A DNA stretch of 64,000 bases, from contig NZ_CP137557.1 of NCBI RefSeq assembly GCF_019249655.2, positions 2,265,001-2,329,000 on the forward strand. Reading direction: 5' to 3'. This document shows positions 46,773-54,985 of this stretch, in pieces. Position 1 is the first letter of the stretch. Each line of letters opens with the position of its first letter. The notes beneath the pieces were generated by a model that was given only the letters and a program-made list of their open reading frames with translations, ran no database searches and was not told the DNA's origin. Origin of the DNA: Segatella copri (GTDB lineage Bacteria > Bacteroidota > Bacteroidia > Bacteroidales > Bacteroidaceae). The position numbers were made by a program, and so were the translations under genes.

Positions 46773-47160
46773 CTTTCTATAGTTAAGTTTTCATAAGCAT
46801 TTCTTAATATAAGTTATTGATTTACAGACGATTAAATATTAATTTAACGCAGTATTGCACTATTAATAGTGTCCCAAAATGATTTTAGGATTTTGTCGGT
46901 ATCGTTAACTCCTGTCACTTCAAAACGTCCTTGCTCAATTGTATGGTTTCGGCGTTCCTTGATACCAAGTATAATAGTTCCGCCAATAGTGTTGGCAAAG
47001 GAAGAATAGGTTTCCCATACCGACTTTGGAAGCTCGTTTGTAGCTTCCTTATATTCTATGTTTATGCGCTCACCATAGAGCATCATATCGTTTATATCGT
47101 TTGATGTCATATTGTCTTATTTATGTTATGGTTTAACTTTTTTCCTCTTTCAATTACGCT

Positions 47161-47270
47161 TAGTACCGTTTTTCGTACCGCTTAACTGGTACTGGAGTTT
47201 ATCTTAGGTGGTACTGGAGTATCAAGTAACTGACACCGTAGTAACACTTATGTGGTACTGACCAGGTACT
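47161..47270. repeat. Cluster of six GTAC motifs upstream of the AlbA-type regulator
   Basis: GTAC occurs at about 47163, 47175, 47189, 47211, 47254 and 47266, mostly as GGTACT or AGTACC, with the longer repeat GGTACTGGAGT twice. By chance about one GTAC per 256 bp is expected. The spacing suggests an operator array, though it could be a remnant of a coding repeat. Confidence 0.4.
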
Positions 47271-47283
47271 TTGAAGGCATGAA

Positions 47284-47721
47284 TCAGGCACTCCAATTGA
47301 TGTGCTCCTCGTATTTGTCGAAGTCCATTTTGGAGTCAGCTCCTACCTTTTCAAGCATCAGTTTTATCACTTCTTGCTCCTCTGGTGGAAGAAGAATGTC
47401 ACCACGTCTGCGCTTGAAATATTGGTTGCGCCCGAAGTGGAGGATGAGGGTAGTCATGAACTGGTCATACTGCTGTGGGTACATCCGCTTTTGGAAGTTG
47501 GTGAATCCTTTGGCTAATATCACCGGCTTTTTATCTCGATAGTATGTACATGTCTCGTCCTTGCTGCATCTGGTGGGATTGATCAGACGCAGATACTCTT
47601 CATTCTGCTCCATCATCATGGAGTAGGCTACCTGATGTAAGCAGGTAGCTGCCATAGGGCAGCTACTATGCTCACATACAGGATAATTTATCGGTAAAGA
47701 CGTATATTCTTTCTTTGGCAT
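47284..47721 (-). CDS. DUF6078-like protein
   Basis: A 145-residue protein with a cysteine-rich N-terminus (YPVCEHSSCPMAATCLHQVAY, then TRCSKDETCTYYR) typical of the DUF6078 family of Prevotella and Bacteroides. The cysteines probably bind a metal. The rest (KGFTNFQKRMYPQQYDQF, GRNQYFKRRRGDILLPPEEQ) is basic and helical and may bind DNA. The function is unknown. It lies between the methyltransferase-helicase gene (50 bp) and the GTAC-rich leader of the AlbA-type regulator. Confidence 0.6.
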   Translation of the reverse strand: MPKKEYTSLPINYPVCEHSSCPMAATCLHQVAYSMMMEQNEEYLRLINPTRCSKDETCTYYRDKKPVILAKGFTNFQKRMYPQQYDQFMTTLILHFGRNQYFKRRRGDILLPPEEQEVIKLMLEKVGADSKMDFDKYEEHINWSA

Positions 47722-47771
47722 AATCTATTTTTTTTAATATCGTTGTTCTTGAAGAATCACTCGAGAGGGAA

Positions 47772-50700
47772 TTAGTCCATCGGCTTAATCAACGACTCGA
47801 TGTACTCTCGTTCAAAGAGGTCCAAGCCATATTTCTCGTATAAGTCCTCATCTGTCCAGATTTTGCTAAAATCTAATAAAGGTACAAATTGGTAAACTGC
47901 CGCAGTCGCATGATGTCCTGATTTTGATAGACTTATTAAAAATCTAACAAATTTTGTTTGTAGGTAGCCTATGAGATTTTGACATTCTGTTTTTGTCAAG
48001 TTTAAATCGGCTCCTATTACAAGATATGTCTCAGTACAAATACTATTAGGTTCAGAGATAAAAGCATTGAGATTATCATCATTTAACTCAGTTCCTATAT
48101 TGTTGGCATATGGAGTAATGACCTTATATTTGTCTATCCATCCATTGTTCTTCTTTATTAGTTTTCTTTCAACATATCCTATACAATGTCCTTTTCCATA
48201 ACACAAGAGAGGATTTGTAAGTTCATCAGGAGACTGTTTATATTGACTGTTTTTGATAAAATCTGTAGGTAAGTCGAATGGTTTACGAGCTGACACAATT
48301 GATTTTATACTTGAAAAGTCTTTATTCCTTATTTTTTCTATTATAGAAATAGCTTCATAACTACGAATAAATGTATCAATATTGTCTAATTTAAGAAAGC
48401 GCATTTTATCACAGATTACGCCATTATTTCCATGACTAATAACTCGAGTCTTTTTTTCTTGAGAATCATACATAATATCCCATAGAAAATAGCAAATACC
48501 TCCTCGTATATTAGTATGAGGAAAAACGTTTTCAGGATTTGTAAAATCATCAAGTCGCTTTATATGCTTATCTTCTAGCATACTTACTCTAAACTCATCT
48601 AAACCTTTTCCTCCGCTATACCAACGGGCTGGCATAATTATAGATATATAATTAGGAAGCATTTTTTTTGCTAAATTGACAAATAAATTATAAACAGGCG
48701 TTGCACTTGCTTGTGCGCCACCATCCATAATCTGATACGGTGGATTTCCCACCACAGCATTAAATTTCATTTCTTGCTTACTTGAATTGCCCTTCCAGAA
48801 ACCAACAGACTTCAATTCTTTTACGAGTCCTTCCTGGTCCTTAGAAGCACGTTCGATTAATTGTACGTTTTTGATATTCGCTTTCTGGTCAACCTGACGG
48901 AAACCAAAGAGGGTGCGGCGAGTGATACCCACAGCCATAGGAGTATTGCAGATAACATACATGTTATCCTTTACAATATCATCCCATACCACTTGTTCTT
49001 CCTGCACGCTGACCGTCTCTTTGTCGATGCATTCCGCCTTGATGTATTCATCCAAGCGGCGACGGAAGAGAGAGTAGGTGACATAAAGAGGGTAGAGACC
49101 AGTCTTCGAATTGATCTCCAATATCTTTGTCTGAACCTCTCCTGTAAGGTCAACATTGTCAAAGATTTGACGGGTTACATCGCCCTGTTCAACATAACGA
49201 GGTGTGTCGAGTACTCCAGTCTTTTCATCAAAGGTTTCGTCGTACCAGCACCAACCACCAATCGTGTCACTCATGTGCATATTCACTACACGCCAAGGAG
49301 TGAGCACCGTCTCCTTGTCAGGATTGCGGAAATAAGAGAAAATCTCCGTAATCTGACGGATGCGTTCATCGATATGCATGAAGTCTGCCTCACGGGTAAG
49401 GGCACGATATTTCTTACCCGCTTCCTCAAAGCGGGTAGCATTGAAGCATTTACGAATTTTATTGAAATCTTCCTTCGAGATTCCCTTCGGCATGAACTCA
49501 GTCCACGACTCATCCTTAATCTTTCGGGTGAAGTTGTCAACAGTCAGTTCGTCCTTAGGGTCTCCTGCATCAGCACCGCCATACATCAGCAACGGAATAC
49601 GGAGCGCAATACCACGGATATTAGTCATACGCTTTTTAAACTCCTCACGCTCTTCCTTTGCCTTTTCACGTCGGGCAATACGCTCAGCTTCTTCCTTCAG
49701 CCACTGCTCACGCTCTTCATCAGACATAGCTTCCCATTTTGCCTTGAACTCCTCGTCCTTCTTCAGCTTTTCTTCTGCTTTCTTCTTGGCTTCTGCTTTC
49801 TTCTGGCGAATCTTTTCCTCCCATTCGGCACGCTGTTCATCGGTCATGTGGCTCAGATCAACGGTATCTTTCGCATCCTTGCGCTTCTCGTCAGGAGCCT
49901 TGCCTCCATGCTCACCAATATGATTGATGATTTCCGGATTCACCTTGTTCAACTCATCCTGGTTATAGAGACATGGATCGTCAAAGCCCTTGCGTACCAG
50001 TCGGTCGATAAACACATTTTCCAACTGCTTGTAGATGTCGTTAACATCCATTGCGCTCATCTTGCCTCCATCCATTGAAAGAACAGGACAAAGCTCGATA
50101 AATTCACGAACAGTCTCCTTGTCACGCATTTCCTGCGTCTTTTCTTCATCGCCTTCCTGCTTCTTCTTCTCCTTAGCTGTAGCCATAGAAGAGAACTTGG
50201 CTGTTTCAGCCACAATCTTCAAGGTGCGGTCGGGCGCAAAGTCGAATACATAACATTCTTTCTTGATCTTACCTTCATGAGTCTTGTATGGAGACTGCAC
50301 ACGGAAGATGGTCTGCATGTAAGTGGCAGCACGGTCGCCACCTTTCAGATAGAACACGGCAGTCCAAGGCGCTACAGTAACGCCTGTAGTCAGACGGCCA
50401 CAGGATATGGTAATGGTAGAAGTCTTCTCTGGATTGTCGCCAATCGCTTTAAGCACTTTGTCGAGCGCATTCTCATTCTGTTCGTCAGTATCGCTTCTAC
50501 CTGCTACATTCACAACATCGAAGTGACGGAAAATCTTATGCTCTTTCAGAATTTGCTCCAAAGCTGCCGCTTCGTTGACATGAGATACTACCCAAAGTGT
50601 ATGACGGAACATCTGGCGATATTCAGGTTTTGAGAACGGAAAATTATTCTCGTCATCCTTTATGCTGAGTAAATTCAAGAACTCAGATACTTCCGGCTCA

Positions 50701-51725
50701 TGCACAAAACGGCCTTTAGCACCCTCTGGCATAGATGCTTTGTCGGCTTTAGGATTACCAGTCCATGTACGGAAGAATTCAGGGAACGAGAATACGCCAG
50801 TCTGGTCCAGGATATTATCGATATTCTTGGTAATGTCGTAGGTGAAGATATTCATCTTCGGCAGTTCAGCGTACGGATTCTTCTCGTTGGGATGTTCCAA
50901 ACTCCAGTTATGCTTGGCAGTTTGCTCGGCAATATAGTCCCAGGTGTAGATTTCATCCCCATTGAAATCCTCATAGAGATTGAAAGGAGTTCCAGAGAGA
51001 TAGAGCATCTTGGTTTTCTCTTTCTTCAGAAAGTCCTGGATGACACCTTTGCCCAATGAGGTAAGTGTTCCCTCGTGAGCCTCGTCTATAATAATTAAAT
51101 CCCAGTCGGTTTTCAGAATATCAGCTTTCAGCATCTCGTTCTCCTTGGATGTAGAGTTTCCATTGCCCAGTTCCTTACCTGCATTTTTTGCCTGTGTCTT
51201 GCTGTTGACAAGTTCAGAGAGACGAATATATTGCATCGAAACAAAGAAGGCATAGTGATTGCCTGGAGTCTCGACAAAGCTTTGTAAATCATAGTAGTTA
51301 CCTACAGTTTCATTCTCATCATCCGAACGCATACCGAAACCATAGGTTTTGTGGATGTCGCTGTTGCCTTTCACTTTAGGCTCAGAACTTTTGCTGCCCA
51401 CAACCTGTTTGAAGGCTTTCAGCCAACTTTCTCCTACTACAGGTCGGTGGGTGATGATAAGGGTGCGCTTCACATCCAGTTCGCGCATAAGCTGCATGGC
51501 ACAGATGGTCTTGCCGAAACGCATCTTGGCATTCCAGAGGAACTGGCGATATTCAGGAAGAACTTCATACTGGTATTCACCACGTCTTCCACTTCTTTTA
51601 CAGAAACGCTCCTTCGCTTGGTCGATTGCGTCCCTTTGCTCAGAACGAAGAGTGATAAGGTCGTCGGCAAACAGGTCATCCTGCATGCCGGTCTTTATTT
51701 CTTCAAGGGTTGAGTACGTTGCCAT
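47772..51725 (-). CDS. DEAH helicase fused to the NPPY half of an adenine methyltransferase
   Basis: A 1317-residue protein of a restriction-modification type. Residues about 60-480 are a DEAH helicase (AKMRFGKTICAMQ near residue 67, IIIDEAHEGT near 211-220). A charged helical stretch follows at about 620-705 (MTDEQRAEWEEKIRQKK, MSDEEREQWLKEEAER). Motif IV of an N6-adenine methyltransferase, GNPPYQ, occurs at about residue 993, with a target-recognition-like region to the end. Motif I is not found here, but is in the upstream 397-residue protein, so the methyltransferase appears split over two genes. No nuclease motif was seen, so the cutting partner may be elsewhere. It starts 13 bases after the 397-residue gene's stop overlap region. 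Confidence 0.75.
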   Translation of the reverse strand: MATYSTLEEIKTGMQDDLFADDLITLRSEQRDAIDQAKERFCKRSGRRGEYQYEVLPEYRQFLWNAKMRFGKTICAMQLMRELDVKRTLIITHRPVVGESWLKAFKQVVGSKSSEPKVKGNSDIHKTYGFGMRSDDENETVGNYYDLQSFVETPGNHYAFFVSMQYIRLSELVNSKTQAKNAGKELGNGNSTSKENEMLKADILKTDWDLIIIDEAHEGTLTSLGKGVIQDFLKKEKTKMLYLSGTPFNLYEDFNGDEIYTWDYIAEQTAKHNWSLEHPNEKNPYAELPKMNIFTYDITKNIDNILDQTGVFSFPEFFRTWTGNPKADKASMPEGAKGRFVHEPEVSEFLNLLSIKDDENNFPFSKPEYRQMFRHTLWVVSHVNEAAALEQILKEHKIFRHFDVVNVAGRSDTDEQNENALDKVLKAIGDNPEKTSTITISCGRLTTGVTVAPWTAVFYLKGGDRAATYMQTIFRVQSPYKTHEGKIKKECYVFDFAPDRTLKIVAETAKFSSMATAKEKKKQEGDEEKTQEMRDKETVREFIELCPVLSMDGGKMSAMDVNDIYKQLENVFIDRLVRKGFDDPCLYNQDELNKVNPEIINHIGEHGGKAPDEKRKDAKDTVDLSHMTDEQRAEWEEKIRQKKAEAKKKAEEKLKKDEEFKAKWEAMSDEEREQWLKEEAERIARREKAKEEREEFKKRMTNIRGIALRIPLLMYGGADAGDPKDELTVDNFTRKIKDESWTEFMPKGISKEDFNKIRKCFNATRFEEAGKKYRALTREADFMHIDERIRQITEIFSYFRNPDKETVLTPWRVVNMHMSDTIGGWCWYDETFDEKTGVLDTPRYVEQGDVTRQIFDNVDLTGEVQTKILEINSKTGLYPLYVTYSLFRRRLDEYIKAECIDKETVSVQEEQVVWDDIVKDNMYVICNTPMAVGITRRTLFGFRQVDQKANIKNVQLIERASKDQEGLVKELKSVGFWKGNSSKQEMKFNAVVGNPPYQIMDGGAQASATPVYNLFVNLAKKMLPNYISIIMPARWYSGGKGLDEFRVSMLEDKHIKRLDDFTNPENVFPHTNIRGGICYFLWDIMYDSQEKKTRVISHGNNGVICDKMRFLKLDNIDTFIRSYEAISIIEKIRNKDFSSIKSIVSARKPFDLPTDFIKNSQYKQSPDELTNPLLCYGKGHCIGYVERKLIKKNNGWIDKYKVITPYANNIGTELNDDNLNAFISEPNSICTETYLVIGADLNLTKTECQNLIGYLQTKFVRFLISLSKSGHHATAAVYQFVPLLDFSKIWTDEDLYEKYGLDLFEREYIESLIKPMD

Positions 51726-51738
51726 AATTGATGTTATG

Positions 51739-52932
51739 TTATTTGTTATTATTCTTGTTTACTAACGACTCGAAGGTCTGTTTGATTGCCGACAGGTCGT
51801 GAAAGTCTGTATTTCTCAGCGTTGACTTCTGGAGGTTGACACCTTTAAGGAAGTCTTTGATAAGACAGAACCTCTCAAAGGGTGGATATTCTTTATGGAT
51901 TAATCTATCTCTCTTAGCATCCAGTTTTTTCTCGGCTTCTGGAGTTCTGAAGATTCCCAAATCAGACTTTTTCTTTTCAAAGTCTTGAATGATCCGTTTT
52001 TTCTCTTCTGAAGACAACTCCTTAGGCGTATGCCCTGGAAGTCCGTATGTCAATCCATCCATCTGCCACACGTTCCAGGAGATGATGTAAGCAGCACCTG
52101 GCATCATGCGCATCTTGTTCTGGTTGAACTTCTTTTCACCAAACCGAGCGATATAATGTTCTTCAAATGTAAAGAAGAGAGCTTCCCTGGCAAGTAGAAG
52201 GTTATCGCCTTGCCATTCGAAACCGTATGTTGCACGGAGAGCAATCTTAGCCCAAAGAATCCAATCCTTGGAATCCTTCGTATTCTCAGAAACGATTCGG
52301 AGTTTACGGTCGAGCATTCCTATGCGATATTTCACATTTTCGTTATACTCACCGGTAACGGCATCATATCTATTACAGAGGTATGGAGCTTCGCCACAGG
52401 TTATTTCCAAACGGGTATCTGCCACGTAGTCTTTCCAGGTCTTACCTTCAGGAAACTCAATTTTCTCCTCATTGTTAATCCACTTCTGAGGGTTCTTAGG
52501 GTCGGGCGAATTGAAGAGTCCTTCTTTTCTGCCGAACCATTCTTCATCTATGAGATTGTTCTGTGCATTGCAAATCCATGCAGGAGTAAACACCTCTGCC
52601 TTATCCTTGGCACGTTGCGTCTGTTCTTCTTTCGACTTCACGGCACGTGGTCGGATAATCTCCTGGTAATTGTCTTTCTCTTCAGGATACTTTTTGACCA
52701 ACACATTGTATTGCACCTTCGTAATCACCTTGCCTTCTTTTGAGGCATAGGATGTAATCTTGTCGAGCGTGATAGGTGCAAAGAAAGTAAAATCCTCTCC
52801 GTAGTCAGCATACGAATCCGTAGCCCAGTAGATATTCTGCTGGGTGGTATGATCTTTCAGAAGATTCATACAAACCTTCTCTCCGTAGCTGTGGAGGAGT
52901 TGGTTCTCACTTATGTCTGCGTCATTTATCAT
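51739..52932 (-). CDS. Methyltransferase subunit with motifs X and I
   Basis: A 397-residue protein annotated in relatives as restriction subunit M. EVFTPAW at about residues 111-117 matches motif X and EITCGEAPYLCNRYD at about 176-190 matches the SAM-binding motif I. The later segment ALRATYGFEWQGDNLLLARE and ISWNVWQMDGLTYGLPG also fit this family. Motif IV (NPPY) is absent; it is present in the next gene downstream. The two proteins therefore probably assemble into one N6-adenine methyltransferase. It lies 13 bp upstream of that gene, and a TAATTTTG promoter box (52950-52957) precedes it. Confidence 0.65.
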   Translation of the reverse strand: MINDADISENQLLHSYGEKVCMNLLKDHTTQQNIYWATDSYADYGEDFTFFAPITLDKITSYASKEGKVITKVQYNVLVKKYPEEKDNYQEIIRPRAVKSKEEQTQRAKDKAEVFTPAWICNAQNNLIDEEWFGRKEGLFNSPDPKNPQKWINNEEKIEFPEGKTWKDYVADTRLEITCGEAPYLCNRYDAVTGEYNENVKYRIGMLDRKLRIVSENTKDSKDWILWAKIALRATYGFEWQGDNLLLAREALFFTFEEHYIARFGEKKFNQNKMRMMPGAAYIISWNVWQMDGLTYGLPGHTPKELSSEEKKRIIQDFEKKKSDLGIFRTPEAEKKLDAKRDRLIHKEYPPFERFCLIKDFLKGVNLQKSTLRNTDFHDLSAIKQTFESLVNKNNNK

Positions 52933-52949
52933 TGTTTATAATTTAATTG

Positions 52950-52957
52950 CAAAATTA
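52950..52957 (-). promoter_or_regulatory. Bacteroidota-type -7 box for the methyltransferase gene
   Basis: On the - strand the box reads TAATTTTG, matching TAnnTTTG, and gives a leader of about 10 nt before ATG 52932. The -33 element is weak. It would let the methyltransferase be expressed apart from the regulators upstream. Confidence 0.4.
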
Positions 52958-53992
52958 TCATTCTATGTTGCAGTCTTTCTGCACTGTTGAATATTTTTTC
53001 AATAAATTCTCAATTTTCTCAGCAATTTGCCGTCTCAACCACTCAGGTTTGAGTACTTCAACCTGATTTCCGTATGAAAAGATGCGTGCTTCAAGTTCCT
53101 TGTTGGGACGAACCGTGAGCTTGACAATGTGCTGTTCTTCGTCTTCAATCTCCTGTGAAGGATGGATTGGTTTATTCACCACGTAAGGGAAACGGGCTTC
53201 GTCAAACTTCAACAGTACTTCCTCTGCAACTGGATGGTCTTCGGGTAATGTCACTCCAACGATGTCCTTGAAATACTCATTGAAGTCTATATCCGTATTG
53301 GGAATAAACGGCACATTGGCACGTGAAAACTTCACGATACGGTCGAGCGCTTTGTTGGTGATGTAATTGCCATGACTACCTTCCTGCAATCCAATGAGGA
53401 ACCAGCGGTTATTGAATTGCTTGATATGGTAAGGATGAAGGATGGCAGTTCTTTCATTGCCAGCGAAAGTGCGATAGAGCAAATTCAAAGGCTGATGATT
53501 CAAAGCGGATTCTATCAGTTCTCCCAAGAACTCTGTTCCCTTCAGCAGATCATTGTGGTCAAAAGATACGATATTCTCTGTATTGGGCTTGACACCAAAA
53601 CGGAATTCGAGATTTGAGATAACATCTTCCAACCATGCGTTACTCGGCACACCACGAAAACGGCTTAGTATATCAATAGTGGAGCGAAGAGACTTTATTT
53701 CTTCGGCTGTCAACTCATTATTAAAGATGGAGAAGCTTGGGTCTGAATAACGGTAGTAACTTTTCCTTCCATCGAAAGGATATGTCTCGATAGGGGCATT
53801 GTAGGTGACTCTATCTCTCATGTATTTGATGTCTTCACGTATCTGTCGGATGCTGACCTGCGAGCCATAGAGATCCATGAGGGACTCATTGACCGTGTCA
53901 AGGAGGTCCTCAATACTATATGTTCTATGAAAGTCGCTAAAGCATCTGTCCAGTATCCGGTAGCGCAGTTGCGCATTCTTGTTTGTTGGCAT
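52958..53992 (-). CDS. WYL-domain transcription regulator
   Basis: A 344-residue regulator. The N-terminal part is a winged helix (AQLRYRILDRCFSDFHRTYSIE, then QVSIRQIREDIKYMRD). The WYL domain follows from about residue 160 with LYRTFAGNERTAILHPYHIK and RWFLIGLQEG, the WFLIGL being the namesake strand. WYL proteins sense a ligand, often single-stranded nucleic acid or a nucleotide, and regulate defence systems. It is placed just upstream of the methyltransferase and helicase genes, as in BREX and DISARM-like systems. Confidence 0.8.
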   Translation of the reverse strand: MPTNKNAQLRYRILDRCFSDFHRTYSIEDLLDTVNESLMDLYGSQVSIRQIREDIKYMRDRVTYNAPIETYPFDGRKSYYRYSDPSFSIFNNELTAEEIKSLRSTIDILSRFRGVPSNAWLEDVISNLEFRFGVKPNTENIVSFDHNDLLKGTEFLGELIESALNHQPLNLLYRTFAGNERTAILHPYHIKQFNNRWFLIGLQEGSHGNYITNKALDRIVKFSRANVPFIPNTDIDFNEYFKDIVGVTLPEDHPVAEEVLLKFDEARFPYVVNKPIHPSQEIEDEEQHIVKLTVRPNKELEARIFSYGNQVEVLKPEWLRRQIAEKIENLLKKYSTVQKDCNIE

Positions 53993-54012
53993 AGAGTCTT
54001 TTCTTAATTAGC

Positions 54013-54243
54013 TTATTTATCTGTTTTTATAGTAACGACATCGTCCAGTCTGACAAGGTCGTTCATGTCGCATTTGAGACAGCGAGCTATCTCAATCAAA
54101 TTCTCTAAAGTTGGTTGTGATGTATTGGTGACCCACTTTGATATTGTAGCAGGATCCTTTCCGAGCATCTCAGCCAGTTGCTTGTTGGTTAGCATGCGTT
54201 CTGCAAGCATCACCTTAATCCGATTTAGAGGTTGTTTCTCCAT
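54013..54243 (-). CDS. XRE-family DNA-binding regulator
   Basis: A 76-residue HTH protein: RIKVMLAERMLTNKQLAEML, then GKDPATISKWVTNTSQPTLE, the standard helix-turn-helix of the Cro/XRE type. It is the first gene of the - strand defence island and could repress it; the promoter for this gene (54273-54280) and that of the + strand cassette lie in one shared 260-bp region. Confidence 0.8.
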   Translation of the reverse strand: MEKQPLNRIKVMLAERMLTNKQLAEMLGKDPATISKWVTNTSQPTLENLIEIARCLKCDMNDLVRLDDVVTIKTDK

Positions 54244-54272
54244 ATTTCTTGTTTTTATATATTATCAATATG

Positions 54273-54280
54273 CAAAAATA
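54273..54280 (-). promoter_or_regulatory. Bacteroidota-type -7 box for the XRE regulator
   Basis: On the - strand the box reads TATTTTTG, matching TAnnTTTG, about 30 bp before ATG 54243. Confidence 0.5.
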
Positions 54281-54375
54281 AGGTTTTTTCTTCGAAAAAC
54301 AGACATTTTTCATAAAAATAACACTCCTAAAGCAAATAAATTGATGTTTTCGTCATGTTATTCGAAAAAATATTG

Positions 54376-54383
54376 TATTTTTG
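54376..54383 (+). promoter_or_regulatory. Bacteroidota-type -7 box for the + strand cassette
   Basis: TATTTTTG at 54376-54383 fits TAnnTTTG, and gives a leader of about 115 nt before ATG 54504. It is divergent from the XRE regulator promoter, about 100 bp away. Confidence 0.5.
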
Positions 54384-54503
54384 CATTTGAAGTGCGTCTT
54401 TTTTCTGAGAGTGCAGATAGATTGCATAATGGCTTTCTACTTTTGCATCCAGATTGTAACAGTTAGACCTTTAGGTCGTGGTATAAACAAAATTATAAGA
54501 ACG

Positions 54504-54956
54504 ATGGAAAAGACGAACATCTACACAGATGAAGAGCGTTATTGGATGACAGGAGGCAGAACAGGAACATTGCCTACACGTATCATCCCATCTGTGATTT
54601 ACAGCTTGGCACCGAACGAGATTTTTGTGTTTGGAAGCAATGCTCTGGGTATGCACCATGCTGGTGCTGCTCGTGTGGCCTACAATGAGTTTGGTGCAGA
54701 ATGGGGGAATGGTGAAGGATTGCAAGGTCAGTCGTACTCGATTCCCACGATGGAGGGTGAGCATAATACAAAGCTTGCCATTATGAGATTTACGCAATAT
54801 GCCAGGGAGCATCCTGAACTAAAGTTTCTGGTAACTCCAGTTGGCTGCGGTATCGCTGGATATACTCCTGAAGAGATTGCTCCTATGTTTAAGGATGCAG
54901 CTTATTTGGAGAATGTGTATTTACCCATCAGTTTCTGGAAGGTGCTGATGATTTAA
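54504..54956 (+). CDS. A1S_2505-like (macro-domain-related) protein
   Basis: A 150-residue protein. The core is IFVFGSNALGMHHAGAARVA, then EGLQGQSYSIPTM and LVTPVGCGIAGYTPEEIAPMF, the Gly-rich loops of the A1S_2505 group, which resemble a macro-domain fold that binds ADP-ribose-like ligands. ATG 54504 is chosen because homology starts there, although the frame is open from 54381. It is 29 bp upstream of the next gene and probably cotranscribed. A role in nucleotide signalling or defence is inferred from the fold. Confidence 0.6.
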   Translation: MEKTNIYTDEERYWMTGGRTGTLPTRIIPSVIYSLAPNEIFVFGSNALGMHHAGAARVAYNEFGAEWGNGEGLQGQSYSIPTMEGEHNTKLAIMRFTQYAREHPELKFLVTPVGCGIAGYTPEEIAPMFKDAAYLENVYLPISFWKVLMI

Positions 54957-54985
54957 ACGAAAATTTGTACTGTAAAAAATATAAT

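Larger units (their letters stand above)
45471..46857 (-). mobile_element. IS4-type insertion sequence inside the regulator gene
   Basis: The element is 1387 bp and is flanked by CACTATCAATAGT (45458-45470) and CACTATTAATAGT (46858-46870), a 13-bp duplication with one mismatch. Its left end (cgttaataattcaata) and the complement of the right end share cgttaa and AT-rich bases, but the inverted repeats are imperfect. It carries one transposase gene in the same orientation as the host operon. Removing it and one repeat copy restores the 597-residue regulator. Confidence 0.8.
43917..47110 (-). pseudogene. AlbA/Schlafen-type ATP-binding regulator, split by an IS4-type element
   Basis: The 5' part (47110-46858) encodes the start of an AlbA_2 (Schlafen) domain (GERINIEYKEATNELPKSVW, TIGGTIILGIKER), and 45470-43917 encodes the rest: KVSRNILMEDNVECIDYNGK, the end of AlbA_2, then a GHKL-like ATP-binding region with EALTNMIIHAD, and a winged helix at the end (TQITYEQIGKSLSLGVTTIYKIVKC). 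Removing bases 45471-46857 plus one copy of the 13-bp duplication restores one 597-residue frame. Such proteins often regulate defence genes. A remaining product from ATG 45434 (505 residues) could keep the ATP-binding and winged-helix parts. A Ser-Glu-Val-Lys repeat is present. Confidence 0.85.

Noticed and set aside
48861..50078. A long open frame (405 codons) on the + strand opposite the methyltransferase-helicase gene
   Set aside because: It is a shadow of the real gene on the - strand, has no recognisable domain or promoter, and its composition follows the opposite gene's codons.
27481..54243. DISARM or BREX locus
   Set aside because: No PglZ, BrxC, PLD-type DrmC or DrmMI/MII type methyltransferase was recognised; a WYL regulator and a DUF1998 helicase alone are not enough.
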